Notes under the pieces: model-generated | Database searches by the model: none | What the model was told of the DNA's origin: nothing | What the model saw: the letters and a program-made list of their open reading frames with translations, nothing else | Program-made: the position numbers and the translations under genes | In this document: positions 1 through 12,179 of the stretch, in pieces | Layout of the letters: each line of letters starts with the position of its first letter | How positions within the stretch are numbered: the first letter of the stretch is position 1 | DNA from: Shimia sp. | GTDB lineage: Bacteria > Pseudomonadota > Alphaproteobacteria > Rhodobacterales > Rhodobacteraceae | DNA length: 39,051 bases | Assembly: GCA_024224295.1 (NCBI GenBank) | Contig: JAAENN010000363.1 | Location: 1-39,051, forward strand | Reading direction: 5' to 3'

Positions 1-819
1 CATTATGTGGCGCCGTCGGTTTGGGCCTGGCGCCCTAAACGGGCCGAGAAAATGGCCAAACATGTGGATCAGGTGTTAGCGTTGTTGCCGTTTGAGCCAT
101 CCTACATGGAAGCCGTTGGCTTGCGGTGTGATTTTGTCGGGCACCCCGTTGTTACAGAACCGGTGGCAAGCGAGGCTGAGGTTGCGGGGTTTCGTGAGAA
201 GCATGGCATTGATGATGCGCCGTTGTTGCTGGCTTTGCCGGGATCGCGGCGCGGTGAGGTTGACCGGTTGACCCCCACCTTTGGTGAGGTGGTGGCACGA
301 ATGGTGCGTCAAAGGCCGGACCTGAAAGTCGTTTTGCCTGCCGCGGCACCGGTGGCGAGCCTTGTGAAGGAGCTGGTTGCGGATTGGAAAGTCGCTCCGA
401 TTGTGCTGGATCCGAACAAAGTAGAAGCAGACGCCGCTCAGGCTGAGAAACGAGCGGCGTTTAAGGCGGCGGATGTGGCCCTGGCCGCGTCTGGGACAGT
501 GTCCCTTGAGTTGGCGGCCAGCGAAACACCGATGGTCATTGGCTATGATATGAACTGGATCAGTTGGCAGATCATGAGCCGCATGGCGTTGATTGACACG
601 GTAACACTTGCCAATCTTGTGGCGGAAAGCCGGACCGTGCCGGAGTTCTTGGGGCCAGCGTTTCAGGCAGAGGATATTGCGCCTGCCATCCTGCGGCTAC
701 TGGAAAATTCGACTGAACAGAGGGAAGCCATGGCGCTCACCATGGAACGTTTGGGGCGTGGGCAGGAGTTTCCTGGGTTGCGGGCGGCACGGGCTGTACT
801 GGACGGGCTTTCAACATGA
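1..819 (+). CDS. lpxB: Lipid-A-disaccharide synthase LpxB, 5' end missing
   Basis: The frame is open from base 1, so the gene begins before the window; the 272 C-terminal residues are present. LpxB proteins are usually about 380-390 residues, so roughly the first 110 are missing. LpxB is a GT19 glycosyltransferase at the inner membrane that joins UDP-2,3-diacylglucosamine to lipid X, giving the lipid A disaccharide. Recognisable elements are APSVWAWRPKR at the visible start, LPGSRRGEV near visible residue 80, and the GTVSLELA / ETPMVIGY pair near residues 165-185, which form the nucleotide-sugar site in this family. The stop codon overlaps the start of the next gene (ATGA), so the two are probably translationally coupled. 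Identity is secure; the start cannot be seen. Confidence 0.95.
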   Translation, partial: HYVAPSVWAWRPKRAEKMAKHVDQVLALLPFEPSYMEAVGLRCDFVGHPVVTEPVASEAEVAGFREKHGIDDAPLLLALPGSRRGEVDRLTPTFGEVVARMVRQRPDLKVVLPAAAPVASLVKELVADWKVAPIVLDPNKVEADAAQAEKRAAFKAADVALAASGTVSLELAASETPMVIGYDMNWISWQIMSRMALIDTVTLANLVAESRTVPEFLGPAFQAEDIAPAILRLLENSTEQREAMALTMERLGRGQEFPGLRAARAVLDGLST

Positions 820-1394
820 TCGATGAGTTTGGTATTGCGCTGTCAGCGGTGACAGCGCATTTGGCCACCAACCTCGACAACCTCGCGATTATGGTCGGGC
901 TGATCCTAACAGTTGGGCAGCTGCGGACGCTAAGTGGTTACCTTATCGCACAGGGCATCATGCTCACGGCGGCGGTGTTTGTCTCGGCGGGATTGGAAAC
1001 CGGTTTGCCGCATCAGGTGGGCTACCTAGGGTTTATTCCTATTGGGCTGGGTGTTTATGCCTTGGTTGCGCGGTTCTTAGGTAAAAAAAACTCTGCCGCA
1101 GAGCAGGTCGCCAAGTCACATGTTCTGGCGGTTATTGCGTTGTTTTTGAGCGTGTCTTTTGACAGCTTTGCGGTGTTCACGCCGTTGCTGGCGGATTCCG
1201 GGCCGAGTTATACGCTGCCGATTTTGCTTGGAGCCGGGGCCTCTGCAGTGGCGCTGGCATTCGGGGGCGCTGCGCTGGCGGCGATGGCGCCAGCAAAAGT
1301 ATCCCGAATTGAACGACTGGAATGGCTGGCGCCTTATGTGATGATCGCGATTGGACTTTACGTTGTGGTCAACACCGGAACTGATATTACGTGA
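816..1394 (+). CDS. Small Cad/LysE-superfamily integral membrane protein
   Basis: This is a 192-residue, very hydrophobic protein with about five or six membrane segments. Two related motifs, NLDNLAIMVG (residues 19-28) and SFDSFAVFTP (114-123), sit in the two halves and indicate the internal duplication typical of the cadmium-resistance (CadD-like) branch of the LysE transporter superfamily. Family members export cations or amino acids; the substrate here is not known and cadmium should not be assumed. A charged loop (GKKNSAAEQ, near residues 89-97) separates the halves. The ATG lies within the lpxB stop (ATGA overlap), so the gene is expressed with the lipid A gene. The family call rests on motif recognition only. 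Confidence 0.7.
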   Translation: MIDEFGIALSAVTAHLATNLDNLAIMVGLILTVGQLRTLSGYLIAQGIMLTAAVFVSAGLETGLPHQVGYLGFIPIGLGVYALVARFLGKKNSAAEQVAKSHVLAVIALFLSVSFDSFAVFTPLLADSGPSYTLPILLGAGASAVALAFGGAALAAMAPAKVSRIERLEWLAPYVMIAIGLYVVVNTGTDIT

Positions 1395-1406
1395 TGGTGG
1401 CGCGGT

Positions 1407-2552
1407 TTAATAACCGCGCCAGATCCAGCCGCCGCCGTAGATGCGGGAGCTGTCGTTGTCGTAAAACACACAGGCCTGCCCCGGGGAGACGCCTTCTTCG
1501 GGGGTGAGTAGCTCGATTTCAGCCGTATCTGGTCCGGTAGGGCGGATAATGGCTTCGCGAGGTGGACGCGTGGAGCGCACCTTTACGGCCATATGCCATT
1601 CTTTCTGGCTTTCGAACGGCTCATCCCCCAGCCAGTTGATCTCGCGTACAGGCACGACGCGTGTCGACAACATCTCTTTGGGACCAACAATGACCTGTTT
1701 TTTGTCTACATCGAGTTTGACTACATAGAGCGGCGTGCTTAGACCTCCGATGCCCAAACCACGGCGCTGGCCGATGGTGTAATGGATAACGCCGTTGTGG
1801 CTGCCAAGTACGGTGCCGTCCGGATCAACAATGTCGCCAGGTTCCGCCGCGCCGGGGCGCAGTTTTTCTATCACGCTGGCGTAGTCTCCATTGGGCACAA
1901 AGCAGATGTCCTGACTGTCCGGCTTGTCAGCCACGGCAAGACCGTACTCCGCTGCCAAGGCGCGGGTGGCGTCTTTGTTAGGTAGGTGGCCCAGCGGGAA
2001 GCGCAAATAGTCAAGTTGCTCCGGTGTGGTGGAGAACAGAAAGTAGCTTTGATCGCGACGGGCATCGGCGGCGGAGTGCAACTCTGCACCGTTTTCACCC
2101 ATCATGCGCTGAATATAATGGCCAGTAGCCATACAGTCTGCATCCAGGTCTTTGGCGGTTTCCAAAAGGTCTTTGAACTTCACTCTTTCGTTGCAGCGGA
2201 TGCAGGGTACCGGGGTGGCGCCGCCCAGATAGCTGTCGGCAAATTCATCGATCACCGCGTCCTGAAAGATGTTTTCATAATCCAGCACATAGTGTGGGAA
2301 GCCTTTTTCCTCGGCCACGCGGCGGGCATCATGGATGTCGATTCCAGCACAGCAGGCGCCTTTCTTGGCCAGTGCCGCGCCGTGATCATAAAGTTGTAGG
2401 GTCACTCCGACCACATCATAACCCTCGTCCGCCAATTGGGCGGCGACCACGGAGCTGTCGACGCCGCCGGACATGGCAACGACCACACGGGTCTCGGACG
2501 GTGGCTTGGCAAAACCTAGCGAATTAAGGGGCGTGTCGCCATCAAGCGGCAT
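1407..2552 (-). CDS. mnmA: tRNA-specific 2-thiouridylase MnmA
   Basis: This 381-residue protein is the U34 thiolase of tRNA-Lys, -Glu and -Gln. It adenylates the wobble uridine and inserts sulfur to give s2U34 in the cytoplasm. The PP-loop SGGVDSS is at residues 28-34. The catalytic cysteine pair is C120 (in [10 protein letters not shown]) and C217 (in DICFVP), matching C102 and C199 of the E. coli enzyme. The GHY element near 144-146 and the C-terminal ACVFYD segment are also typical. A GGAGAG Shine-Dalgarno sequence seven bases upstream supports the start at 2552. It converges with the Cad-family gene, leaving only a 12-base gap. Confidence 0.97.
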   Translation of the reverse strand: MPLDGDTPLNSLGFAKPPSETRVVVAMSGGVDSSVVAAQLADEGYDVVGVTLQLYDHGAALAKKGACCAGIDIHDARRVAEEKGFPHYVLDYENIFQDAVIDEFADSYLGGATPVPCIRCNERVKFKDLLETAKDLDADCMATGHYIQRMMGENGAELHSAADARRDQSYFLFSTTPEQLDYLRFPLGHLPNKDATRALAAEYGLAVADKPDSQDICFVPNGDYASVIEKLRPGAAEPGDIVDPDGTVLGSHNGVIHYTIGQRRGLGIGGLSTPLYVVKLDVDKKQVIVGPKEMLSTRVVPVREINWLGDEPFESQKEWHMAVKVRSTRPPREAIIRPTGPDTAEIELLTPEEGVSPGQACVFYDNDSSRIYGGGWIWRGY

Positions 2553-2676
2553 GGTGAGTCTCTCCGGGTCAGAAGTCCACGAGAATATAGGAAAATCTTA
2601 GATACTCTCAAGAGCGGCTTTAGGGCCTCGTTAAGTCCCATAGGCGAATATTTTCCCATTCAAAAGGACGAGCGAG

Positions 2677-2949
2677 ATGTTTCTGAAAAAAGTGGAAGGC
2701 CCGAGATGCGTGACACTGTCTGATGGACAGGTGATGACACGTGCCGACTTGCCCCCATCCAAAACTAAGCGATGGGTGGCATCCCGCAAAGCAGCCGTGG
2801 TACGCGGCGTGGCTTATGGCCTTATAACCAAGCGGGAAGCCCTTGAAATGTATAGCCTAAGTGAAGACGAGTTCAATGAGTGGGTGACCGCTGTCTCGAC
2901 CCATGGCACTGAGGCGTTGAAAGCAACAGCCATTCAAAAATATCGCTAA
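2677..2949 (+). CDS. sciP: CtrA inhibitor SciP (DUF1153 helix-turn-helix protein)
   Basis: This 90-residue protein matches the DUF1153/SciP family along its whole length: an N-terminal strand region with the TLSDGQVMTRADLP element (about residues 13-26), then a helix-turn-helix (about 34-75, RWVASRKAAVVRGV through LSEDEFNEWV). In Caulobacter, SciP accumulates in G1 cells and blocks CtrA from activating its target promoters. An AAAAGGACG ribosome site lies just before the ATG. Here it lies directly upstream of ctrA in the same direction, about 100 bases apart, so regulator and antagonist may share control. The family call is strong; the regulatory role is carried over from Caulobacter. Confidence 0.93.
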   Translation: MFLKKVEGPRCVTLSDGQVMTRADLPPSKTKRWVASRKAAVVRGVAYGLITKREALEMYSLSEDEFNEWVTAVSTHGTEALKATAIQKYR

Positions 2950-2964
2950 ATCTAGCAATCTCTG

Positions 2965-3017
2965 TTAACCTTCCTAAATCGGTAACCAGTCGTTAACCTT
3001 TAATTATTAAGGTTAAC
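2965..3017 (+). promoter_or_regulatory. ctrA promoter region rich in CtrA half-sites
   Basis: Five TTAA tetramers fall in 52 bases (2965, 2993, 3000, 3007, 3013). GTAA-N7-TTAAC at 2982-2997 differs from the CtrA consensus TTAA-N7-TTAAC at one base. GTTAACCTT at 2992-3000 and AAGGTTAAC at 3009-3017 form a perfect inverted repeat with an 8-base spacer. The region ends 34 bases before the ctrA start. CtrA autoregulation is known in Caulobacter; binding here is inferred. Confidence 0.6.
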
Positions 3018-3051
3018 GGCAGTAACCCTCCAATCTAAGGAAGCCGAACCA

Positions 3052-3768
3052 ATGAGAGTGCTGCTGGTCGAAGACGATCCTACAACATCCAAAAGCATCG
3101 AGATGATGCTGACCCATGCCAACCTGAATGTCTATGCCACCGATCTGGGTGAAGAGGGCATCGATCTGGCGAAGCTTTACGATTACGATCTTATTTTGCT
3201 GGACCTTGGACTGCCAGATATGACTGGCCACGAGGTGCTGCGCGAGCTGCGCACCTCGCGTATTGACACCCCAATTTTGATCCTGTCGGGCGCTGATGAC
3301 ACCGAAAGCAAGCTCAAGGGCTTTGGCTACGGCGCTGACGATTACCTGACCAAACCGTTCCACCGCGAAGAACTGGTGGCGCGTATCCACGCGATTATCC
3401 GCCGTTCCAAAGGTCATTCGCAGTCAGTTATTAAGACTGGCCAGATTAACGTGAACCTGGATGCGAAGACCGTAGAGGTCGAAAACAAGCCGGTTCACTT
3501 GACCGGCAAAGAGTACCAAATGCTCGAGCTGCTCTCCCTGCGCAAAGGCACCACTCTGACCAAAGAAATGTTCCTGAACCACCTGTATGGCGGCATGGAC
3601 GAGCCTGAACTGAAAATCATCGACGTGTTTATCTGTAAGCTGCGCAAGAAGCTTTCCGAGGCAACCGGCGGTGAAAACTACATCGAAACTGTTTGGGGCC
3701 GTGGCTATGTGCTGCGTGATCCGGAGCCGGTTGCCGGTTCTGACGATCAGGTGGCGATGCGCGCCTAA
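3052..3768 (+). CDS. ctrA: Cell-cycle response regulator CtrA
   Basis: CtrA is an OmpR-family DNA-binding response regulator of 238 residues. The receiver domain (1-120) has the acidic pocket at E7-D8-D9, the phosphorylated aspartate D51 (LLDLGLPDM) and the LTKPF lysine motif. The winged-helix domain (about 125-230) has the CtrA-specific segment [20 protein letters not shown] and ends with the GRGYVLRD wing. In roseobacters CtrA is phosphorylated by the CckA-ChpT relay and controls flagella, gene transfer agent and related functions, rather than being essential as in Caulobacter. The protein ends Arg-Ala, whereas Caulobacter CtrA ends Ala-Ala, a ClpXP degradation tag, so turnover may differ. 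AAGGA precedes the ATG. Confidence 0.98.
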   Translation: MRVLLVEDDPTTSKSIEMMLTHANLNVYATDLGEEGIDLAKLYDYDLILLDLGLPDMTGHEVLRELRTSRIDTPILILSGADDTESKLKGFGYGADDYLTKPFHREELVARIHAIIRRSKGHSQSVIKTGQINVNLDAKTVEVENKPVHLTGKEYQMLELLSLRKGTTLTKEMFLNHLYGGMDEPELKIIDVFICKLRKKLSEATGGENYIETVWGRGYVLRDPEPVAGSDDQVAMRA

Positions 3769-3824
3769 GGCGCTTGCGACCTCTGGACGTTGACGGTTGT
3801 CAGCCCTATTGCTTGGGAGGGTAG

Positions 3825-8206
<4,382 letters not shown>

Positions 8207-8245
8207 GCTGAATTCAATCCTAAAATTCCCTTAATGTTCTCAAAT

Positions 8246-8260
8246 GTTCTTAAAAAGTTC
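8246..8260 (+). promoter_or_regulatory. LexA (SOS) box
   Basis: GTTCTTAAAAAGTTC is an exact match to the alphaproteobacterial LexA operator GTTC-N7-GTTC. A third GTTC lies ten bases upstream (8236-8239), with a 6-base spacing. The box ends 63 bases before the start of the 40-residue membrane protein gene and lies just after recG, so it most simply controls that small gene. Confidence 0.8.
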
Positions 8261-8323
8261 TTTACTCGACTCGTGCAATATGAGAACAAAGTAGCAACAA
8301 GACTGATGGGAAGGAAAACCACC

Positions 8324-8446
8324 ATGATGCAGCAAATCAAATCCGTTGTGCGCAACTCTGGCGACACGCTTTTGCAGGATGCTGTGGGCGGTGTGGCTTT
8401 GGTGATCATGCTGGTGCTTGCGCTGCATGTCCCCGGTTTTGTGTGA
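8324..8446 (+). CDS. SOS-controlled 40-residue single-span membrane protein
   Basis: A short polar, positively charged N-terminus (MMQQIKSVVRNSGDTLLQD) is followed by one hydrophobic segment, VGGVALVIMLVLALHVPGFV, that runs to the C-terminus. An AAGGAA ribosome site precedes the ATG pair at 8324/8327. The frame is open further upstream to 8234, but that start would overlap the LexA box and has no ribosome site. I do not recognise the sequence. Its size, topology and SOS control resemble SidA of Caulobacter (29 residues, inner membrane, SOS-induced, blocks division through FtsW), so a damage-induced division or membrane-stress role is an inference. A long untranslated region and a terminator at 8649-8683 follow. 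Confidence 0.7.
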   Translation: MMQQIKSVVRNSGDTLLQDAVGGVALVIMLVLALHVPGFV

Positions 8447-8585
8447 ACTTTGATGTGACTTCTGTGTTTGTACCAGTGTGACGAGGTGAGTCTGATCTAA
8501 TTCTGCCTGCGAAATTCGTGCCGGTCTGTCCGCGCATCTGTCCCCATTTGATGCGTCCTGACTGATACTGCCTGTTCATAGTCCT

Positions 8586-8683
8586 CTTGGGGGTCTGCCT
8601 CCCCCTAAGTCGGATGGCCCGGGTCCCACGCGATACCGCTTGCGCTTGCCGCCGCCTTCCAATGGAAGTGCGGCGGTTTTTTT
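8586..8683 (+). ncRNA. Candidate small RNA or structured 3' UTR
   Basis: The 318 bases from 8447 to 8764 contain no gene. Their second half has a hairpin, CTTGGGGG (8586-8593) pairing with CCCCC-T-AAG (8601-8609), whose loop and 3' arm read TCTGCCTCCCCC. This is pyrimidine-rich, like the anti-Shine-Dalgarno loops of some alphaproteobacterial sRNAs. The segment ends in a strong intrinsic terminator at 8683. The 5' end is unknown. It may be a free sRNA or the tail of the SOS gene transcript. I see nothing recognisable in 8447-8585. Confidence 0.4.
8649..8683 (+). terminator. Strong intrinsic terminator
   Basis: CCGCCGC-CTTCC (8649-8660) pairs with GGAAG-T-GCGGCGG (8664-8676) around a three-base loop, followed by seven T (8677-8683). 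It ends forward transcription 230 bases after the 40-codon gene. Confidence 0.9.
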
Positions 8684-8703
8684 GTTGTGAGCAGGAGCAA
8701 ACG

Positions 8704-8730
8704 AAAAGCCGCGCTGAAACGGCGCGGCTT
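8704..8730 (-). terminator. Terminator of the Fe-S scaffold gene
   Basis: AAGCCGCGC (8706-8714) pairs with GCGCGGCTT (8722-8730) around a 7-base loop. Read on the minus strand, the stem is followed by TTTTCGTTT. It lies 35 bases after the stop of the minus-strand NifU-like gene. Confidence 0.8.
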
Positions 8731-8764
8731 GCTGGCGTTTTAAGGAGTCGCGGGCAGGTGGAAA

Positions 8765-9217
8765 TTAGGCGCAGTTGGCTTGTTCAGCGGCGTCGAAGGC
8801 CTCGGCAGTGGCATCCAGAGCCAGCATGATAGAAGCGTGACGGTTTTTGTAATCCTGCGCAGGCCGCAAAACTTCAAGTCCGTCAAATGGCGCAGATGGT
8901 GTGGGGCCACCCTCTTTCAACATGGCTTTGAGCGCACCGCGTGCCGCTTCGATGCCGTCACGGTTTTGCCCCAAGACATTGGCGCCAACAACGGAGGCTG
9001 CAGCTTGACCTAGGGCACAGGCTTTCACGTCTTGGCTAAAACCGGCGATGCGGCCGTCTTCGAGCTTGAGGTCCACGGTCACTGTGCTGCCACAGAGAGG
9101 GGAGCGCTTTTTCACGGTGGCGTCAGGCGCCTCCAACCGGTCGGTGTGCGGGATGGACGCTGCGAGTTGCAGGATCTGGCCAGAGTAGAGCTTGATCAGG
9201 TCGGTTTCGCCGGACAT
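8765..9217 (-). CDS. NifU/SufU-like iron-sulfur cluster assembly scaffold
   Basis: This 150-residue protein has the NifU-N/IscU fold. Three cysteines fit the family ligand pattern: C42 in SPLCGST, C67 in VKACALGQAA and C149 two residues from the C-terminus. The preceding GFSQDVKACALGQ motif is characteristic of the SufU-like branch in Rhodobacterales. Such proteins accept or pass on Fe-S clusters or sulfide/zinc in the SUF route. The frame is open upstream to 9430, but the start at 9217 has an AGGAAA ribosome site, and the extra N-terminus has no family resemblance and would overlap hisI. It is divergent from hisI across 67 bases. Confidence 0.88.
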   Translation of the reverse strand: MSGETDLIKLYSGQILQLAASIPHTDRLEAPDATVKKRSPLCGSTVTVDLKLEDGRIAGFSQDVKACALGQAAASVVGANVLGQNRDGIEAARGALKAMLKEGGPTPSAPFDGLEVLRPAQDYKNRHASIMLALDATAEAFDAAEQANCA

Positions 9218-9284
9218 CACGGTTTCCTTTTTTACGCCTTTCCTAGATAGAGAGGAAAATCGCTGATGCAAAGGGGACGATGGT

Positions 9285-9647
9285 ATGGGATTTGATCCTA
9301 AGGCGCTGAAGTACAACGAAGCTGGTCTAATCCCGGCGATTGCGCAGGACAGCGTGAGCGGCGAGGTGCTGATGATGGCGTGGATGAACGCCGATGCGGT
9401 GGCCAAGACGTTGGAGACCCAGAAGGTCACCTATTGGAGTCGTTCGCGCCAGTCGTTCTGGATCAAAGGTGAAACCTCGGGCCACGTTCAAAAGCTGGTC
9501 GATTTCCGCTATGACTGCGATCAGGACTGTATTTTGGTGCTGGTAGAGCAGACCGGAGCGGCGTGTCACACCAACCGACGCACGTGTTTTTACACGGCGG
9601 TGCGAGATGGCGAGACCGTGGAGCTGATGAAGCCGATGGAGGACTAA
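9285..9647 (+). CDS. hisI: Phosphoribosyl-AMP cyclohydrolase HisI
   Basis: HisI catalyses the third step of histidine biosynthesis, opening the adenine ring of phosphoribosyl-AMP in the cytoplasm. At 120 residues this is the stand-alone enzyme, not the HisI-HisE fusion. Family motifs are MMAWMNADAV, VTYWSRSRQSFWIKGETSGH (one run, about residues 49-68), YDCDQDCILV (metal-binding Asp and Cys) and GAACHTNRRTCFY (Cys ligand). AAGGGG lies upstream of the ATG. Its last four bases overlap the end of gluQ on the other strand. Confidence 0.96.
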   Translation: MGFDPKALKYNEAGLIPAIAQDSVSGEVLMMAWMNADAVAKTLETQKVTYWSRSRQSFWIKGETSGHVQKLVDFRYDCDQDCILVLVEQTGAACHTNRRTCFYTAVRDGETVELMKPMED

Positions 9648-10486
9648 AGGCCAACCATGGCGCGGATGTCGGCGGGCGAGGCGCCCTCCGCGCGGTAGGT
9701 AGCAATGGCGCGGGCGTCGTCTCGTTTGGCGAGGCGCTTGCCATTTTCGTCTCGGATCAACTTGTGGTGATGATAACGAGGCGTGGGCAGTCCGAGCAGT
9801 TTTTGTAATACCACGTGGATTGCAGTGGCCTCAAACAGGTCGGCTCCACGGATGACATCAGTGACCAAGGTGGCAGCATCATCTAACACTACGGAGAGGT
9901 GATAGGATGCGGCCATGTTGGGGCGGGCCAAGACAACATCACCGATATTCGGGACCATAGTGTCAAGATCCAGTAGATGCGCACCAGAGTGGTCCTGCCC
10001 GCTTTCCACAAATTGTGCGGGAAGTGCCTGCTCGCAGGCGGCAAACATGTTGAGGCGGATGCATTGGGCGTCGGAGTGGTCGTGCCCTGCATGACGACAG
10101 GTGCCGGGATAGATGCGCCCGTCCGGGCCAAATTGTGGGACGCCTTCTTGCGGGGCATTTGCGGCGGCTTCAATGTCGCGACGCGTGCACGTGCAGGCGT
10201 AGGTGATGCCAATACGCGAAAGCGTGTTCAATGTCATTTCATAGTCCGCGAAGTGGTTGGACTGGCGGCGGACTGGAGCCTCCCAAGTGAGACCAAGCCA
10301 GGCGAGATCATCATAGATTTGGGCCTCCCAATGGTCACGTGCACGGGATTGATCAAGGTCATCTATGCGCAGAAGAAACTTACCGCCATTCTCCATTGCC
10401 TTGTCATGCGCCAGCATCGCCGAGTAGGCGTGCCCCAGGTGCAATGGGCCGGTCGGGGACGGGGCGAATCGGGTGATAAAAGTCAC
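9644..10486 (-). CDS. gluQ: Glutamyl-Q tRNA(Asp) synthetase
   Basis: This 280-residue protein is a paralogue of the GluRS catalytic domain that lacks the anticodon-binding part. It attaches glutamate to the queuosine at position 34 of tRNA-Asp. It has the HIGH-type motif HLGH (16-19) in a PSPTGPLHLGHA context, zinc-ligand cysteines in YACTCTRRD and YPGTCRH, and a KMSKS counterpart KRLAKR (250-255) after a triple histidine. Length and motifs separate it from full GluRS. It converges with hisI. Confidence 0.95.
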   Translation of the reverse strand: MTFITRFAPSPTGPLHLGHAYSAMLAHDKAMENGGKFLLRIDDLDQSRARDHWEAQIYDDLAWLGLTWEAPVRRQSNHFADYEMTLNTLSRIGITYACTCTRRDIEAAANAPQEGVPQFGPDGRIYPGTCRHAGHDHSDAQCIRLNMFAACEQALPAQFVESGQDHSGAHLLDLDTMVPNIGDVVLARPNMAASYHLSVVLDDAATLVTDVIRGADLFEATAIHVVLQKLLGLPTPRYHHHKLIRDENGKRLAKRDDARAIATYRAEGASPADIRAMVGL

Positions 10487-10517
10487 TGTTTCAGTCGCTT
10501 ATCGGGAAGTTTTCACA

Positions 10518-10548
10518 AAAAGAGCGGGTCCGTTTGGCCCGCTCTTTT
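10518..10548 (-). terminator. Terminator of trmFO
   Basis: AAAAGAGCGGG (10518-10528) and CCCGCTCTTTT (10538-10548) form an 11-bp stem with a 9-base loop. On the minus strand, T residues follow the stem. It lies between trmFO and gluQ, which are both on the minus strand. Confidence 0.9.
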
Positions 10549-10579
10549 GAGATTATTGGAAGATGTTTGAGCCGTCCAG

Positions 10580-11935
10580 TTACGCTTGTGCGTCAACCCA
10601 GGCTTGCCAATCCGCTTTGGCGCGGTCGGTGTAGGCTTTATAGCGATCTTTGCGACCGCGACGCCCACCTTTGAGGCCTTCGACCGGTTGGAACAGGCCA
10701 AAGTTCACGTTCATTGGCTGAAAGGTCTTGGCCTCCGCACCACCGGTGATGTGGTGCACCAGGGCGCCCATGGCGGTGTTTAGCGGCGCGGTCTCCTGCG
10801 CGTTGCCAAGGATTTCAGCAGCAGCCAAACGGCCCGCAAGTAAACCCATAGCAGCGCTTTCGACATAGCCTTCCACACCTGTGACCTGACCGGTAAATCG
10901 GATGTTTGGGCGGGACTTTAGACGCATTTGGTCGTCTAATAGTGTCGGCGAGTTGATGAATGTGTTGCGGTGGATGCCACCGAGGCGGGCAAAAGAGGCA
11001 TTCTCCAAACCCGGGATCATTTTTAGAACTTCGGTTTGCGCGCCGTACTTCATCTTGGTCTGGAAACCAACGATGTTCAGGAGGGTGCCCAAAGCGTTGT
11101 CGCGGCGCAGCTGTACCACTGCATAAGGCTTGTCATCTGGCTTGTGGGCGTTGGTCAGCCCCACAGGCTTCATGGGCCCAAACCGCAAAGTTTCTCGGCC
11201 GCGTTCGGCCATGACTTCTATGGGCAGGCAGCCATCAAAATAGCCTGCGGTTTCACCTTCGTGGAACTCGGTTTTGTCTGCTGTCAGAAGCGCGTCGATG
11301 AAGGCCTCATATTGGTCCTTGGTCATTGGGCAGTTAAGGTAGGCCTTACGCTCTTCCTCGGTGTCGCCTTTGTCATAGCGCGATTGCAGCCAGGCCACGT
11401 CCATGTCGATGCTTTCGGCATAGATAATTGGCGCGATGGCATCAAAAAAGGCCAGTCGGTCAGCGCCGGTTTCGACCTGAATGGCGGCGCCAAGGGCGCT
11501 GGAGGTCAAGGGGCCGGTGGCGATGATCCAATGGCCGTCAGTGGGCAACTCAGAAATTTCGCCATATTCCACGGAGACATTTGGGTGGTCCATCAATGTG
11601 GCAGTCACGGATTCTGCAAATGGATCGCGGTCCACTGCGAGAGCGCCGCCCGCTGGAAGGCGGTGTTTATCTGCAGTGGCCATGATCAACCCGTTGGCCG
11701 CGCGCATTTCCCAATGCAGCAGGCCGACGGCATTTTGTTCGTCATCATCAGACCGGAAGCTGTTGGAACAGACCATCTCTGCCAGATGCCCGGTGCGATG
11801 CGCGAAGGTTTCGACCTTGGGTCGCATTTCGTGGATCACCACGTTCACGCCCATGTTTGCGGCCTGCCATGCGGCCTCAGCGCCGGCCATGCCGCCGCCC
11901 ACAATATGCAATGTCTCTGTCATGGAGGCGGACAT
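10580..11935 (-). CDS. trmFO: Methylenetetrahydrofolate-tRNA (uracil-5-)-methyltransferase TrmFO
   Basis: TrmFO is the folate- and FAD-dependent enzyme that makes m5U54 (ribothymidine) in the T-loop of tRNA. At 451 residues it has normal length. The Rossmann FAD motif [10 protein letters not shown] is at residues 13-22. The family blocks [22 protein letters not shown] and GGIHRNTF are present, and the protein ends with a [10 protein letters not shown] segment. Two ATGs are possible (11935 or 11923, starting [10 protein letters not shown]); neither has a good ribosome site, and the second fits family N-termini better. It has its own terminator. Confidence 0.96.
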   Translation of the reverse strand: MSASMTETLHIVGGGMAGAEAAWQAANMGVNVVIHEMRPKVETFAHRTGHLAEMVCSNSFRSDDDEQNAVGLLHWEMRAANGLIMATADKHRLPAGGALAVDRDPFAESVTATLMDHPNVSVEYGEISELPTDGHWIIATGPLTSSALGAAIQVETGADRLAFFDAIAPIIYAESIDMDVAWLQSRYDKGDTEEERKAYLNCPMTKDQYEAFIDALLTADKTEFHEGETAGYFDGCLPIEVMAERGRETLRFGPMKPVGLTNAHKPDDKPYAVVQLRRDNALGTLLNIVGFQTKMKYGAQTEVLKMIPGLENASFARLGGIHRNTFINSPTLLDDQMRLKSRPNIRFTGQVTGVEGYVESAAMGLLAGRLAAAEILGNAQETAPLNTAMGALVHHITGGAEAKTFQPMNVNFGLFQPVEGLKGGRRGRKDRYKAYTDRAKADWQAWVDAQA

Positions 11936-11983
11936 AGGGCAGGGATGGGCGTTTGGGAAGAGCTAAGAGTGAAAAGAGGCGCG

Positions 11984-12107
11984 CGCCTCACAGGTCAATA
12001 GTAAGCAGTACAAAATGACCAGTGAGGCGACACGCAACCCGCGGCTCGGTAACGAGCCGAACCGCTTAGCGAACTGTTGCCACACACGCGTGTGGTTCGG
12101 GTTGTGT
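11984..12107 (+). ncRNA. Candidate structured RNA between trmFO and an enoyl-CoA hydratase gene
   Basis: The 244-base gap 11936-12179 has no credible gene but contains four stable helices. Helix 1 is CGCCTCAC-A-GGTCA (11984-11997) with TGACC-A-GTGAGGCG (12016-12029), 18-base loop. Helix 2 is ACGCAACCCG (12032-12041) with CGGGTTGTGT (12098-12107), one G-U pair. Inside helix 2 lie CGGCTCG-GTAA-CGAGCCG (12042-12059), whose loop is a GNRA tetraloop only on the plus strand, and CCACAC-ACGC-GTGTGG (12080-12095). CCGAACC (12057-12063) could instead pair with GGTTCGG (12094-12100), giving a mutually exclusive fold. No T-run follows. I cannot assign it to a known RNA family. Confidence 0.45.
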
Positions 12108-12179
12108 TTGTTGTGCCCAAGTTGATTTGGATTCGACACAGCTTTGTTGGAAAAACACCGTTATGGGAATGGAAACTGG

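Noticed and set aside
8570-8683. 4.5S SRP RNA
   Set aside because: The segment is hairpin-rich and of suitable size, but the conserved GGAAG/AGCAG apical domain is absent.
9239-9258. TTTCCT-N8-AGGAAA dyad between the scaffold gene and hisI
   Set aside because: The arms are short, six bases, and the AGGAAA arm is purine-rich like nearby ribosome sites; it may be chance.
11036-12001. 321-codon forward frame over trmFO
   Set aside because: It is antisense to trmFO with no ribosome site, and it ends inside the structured element.
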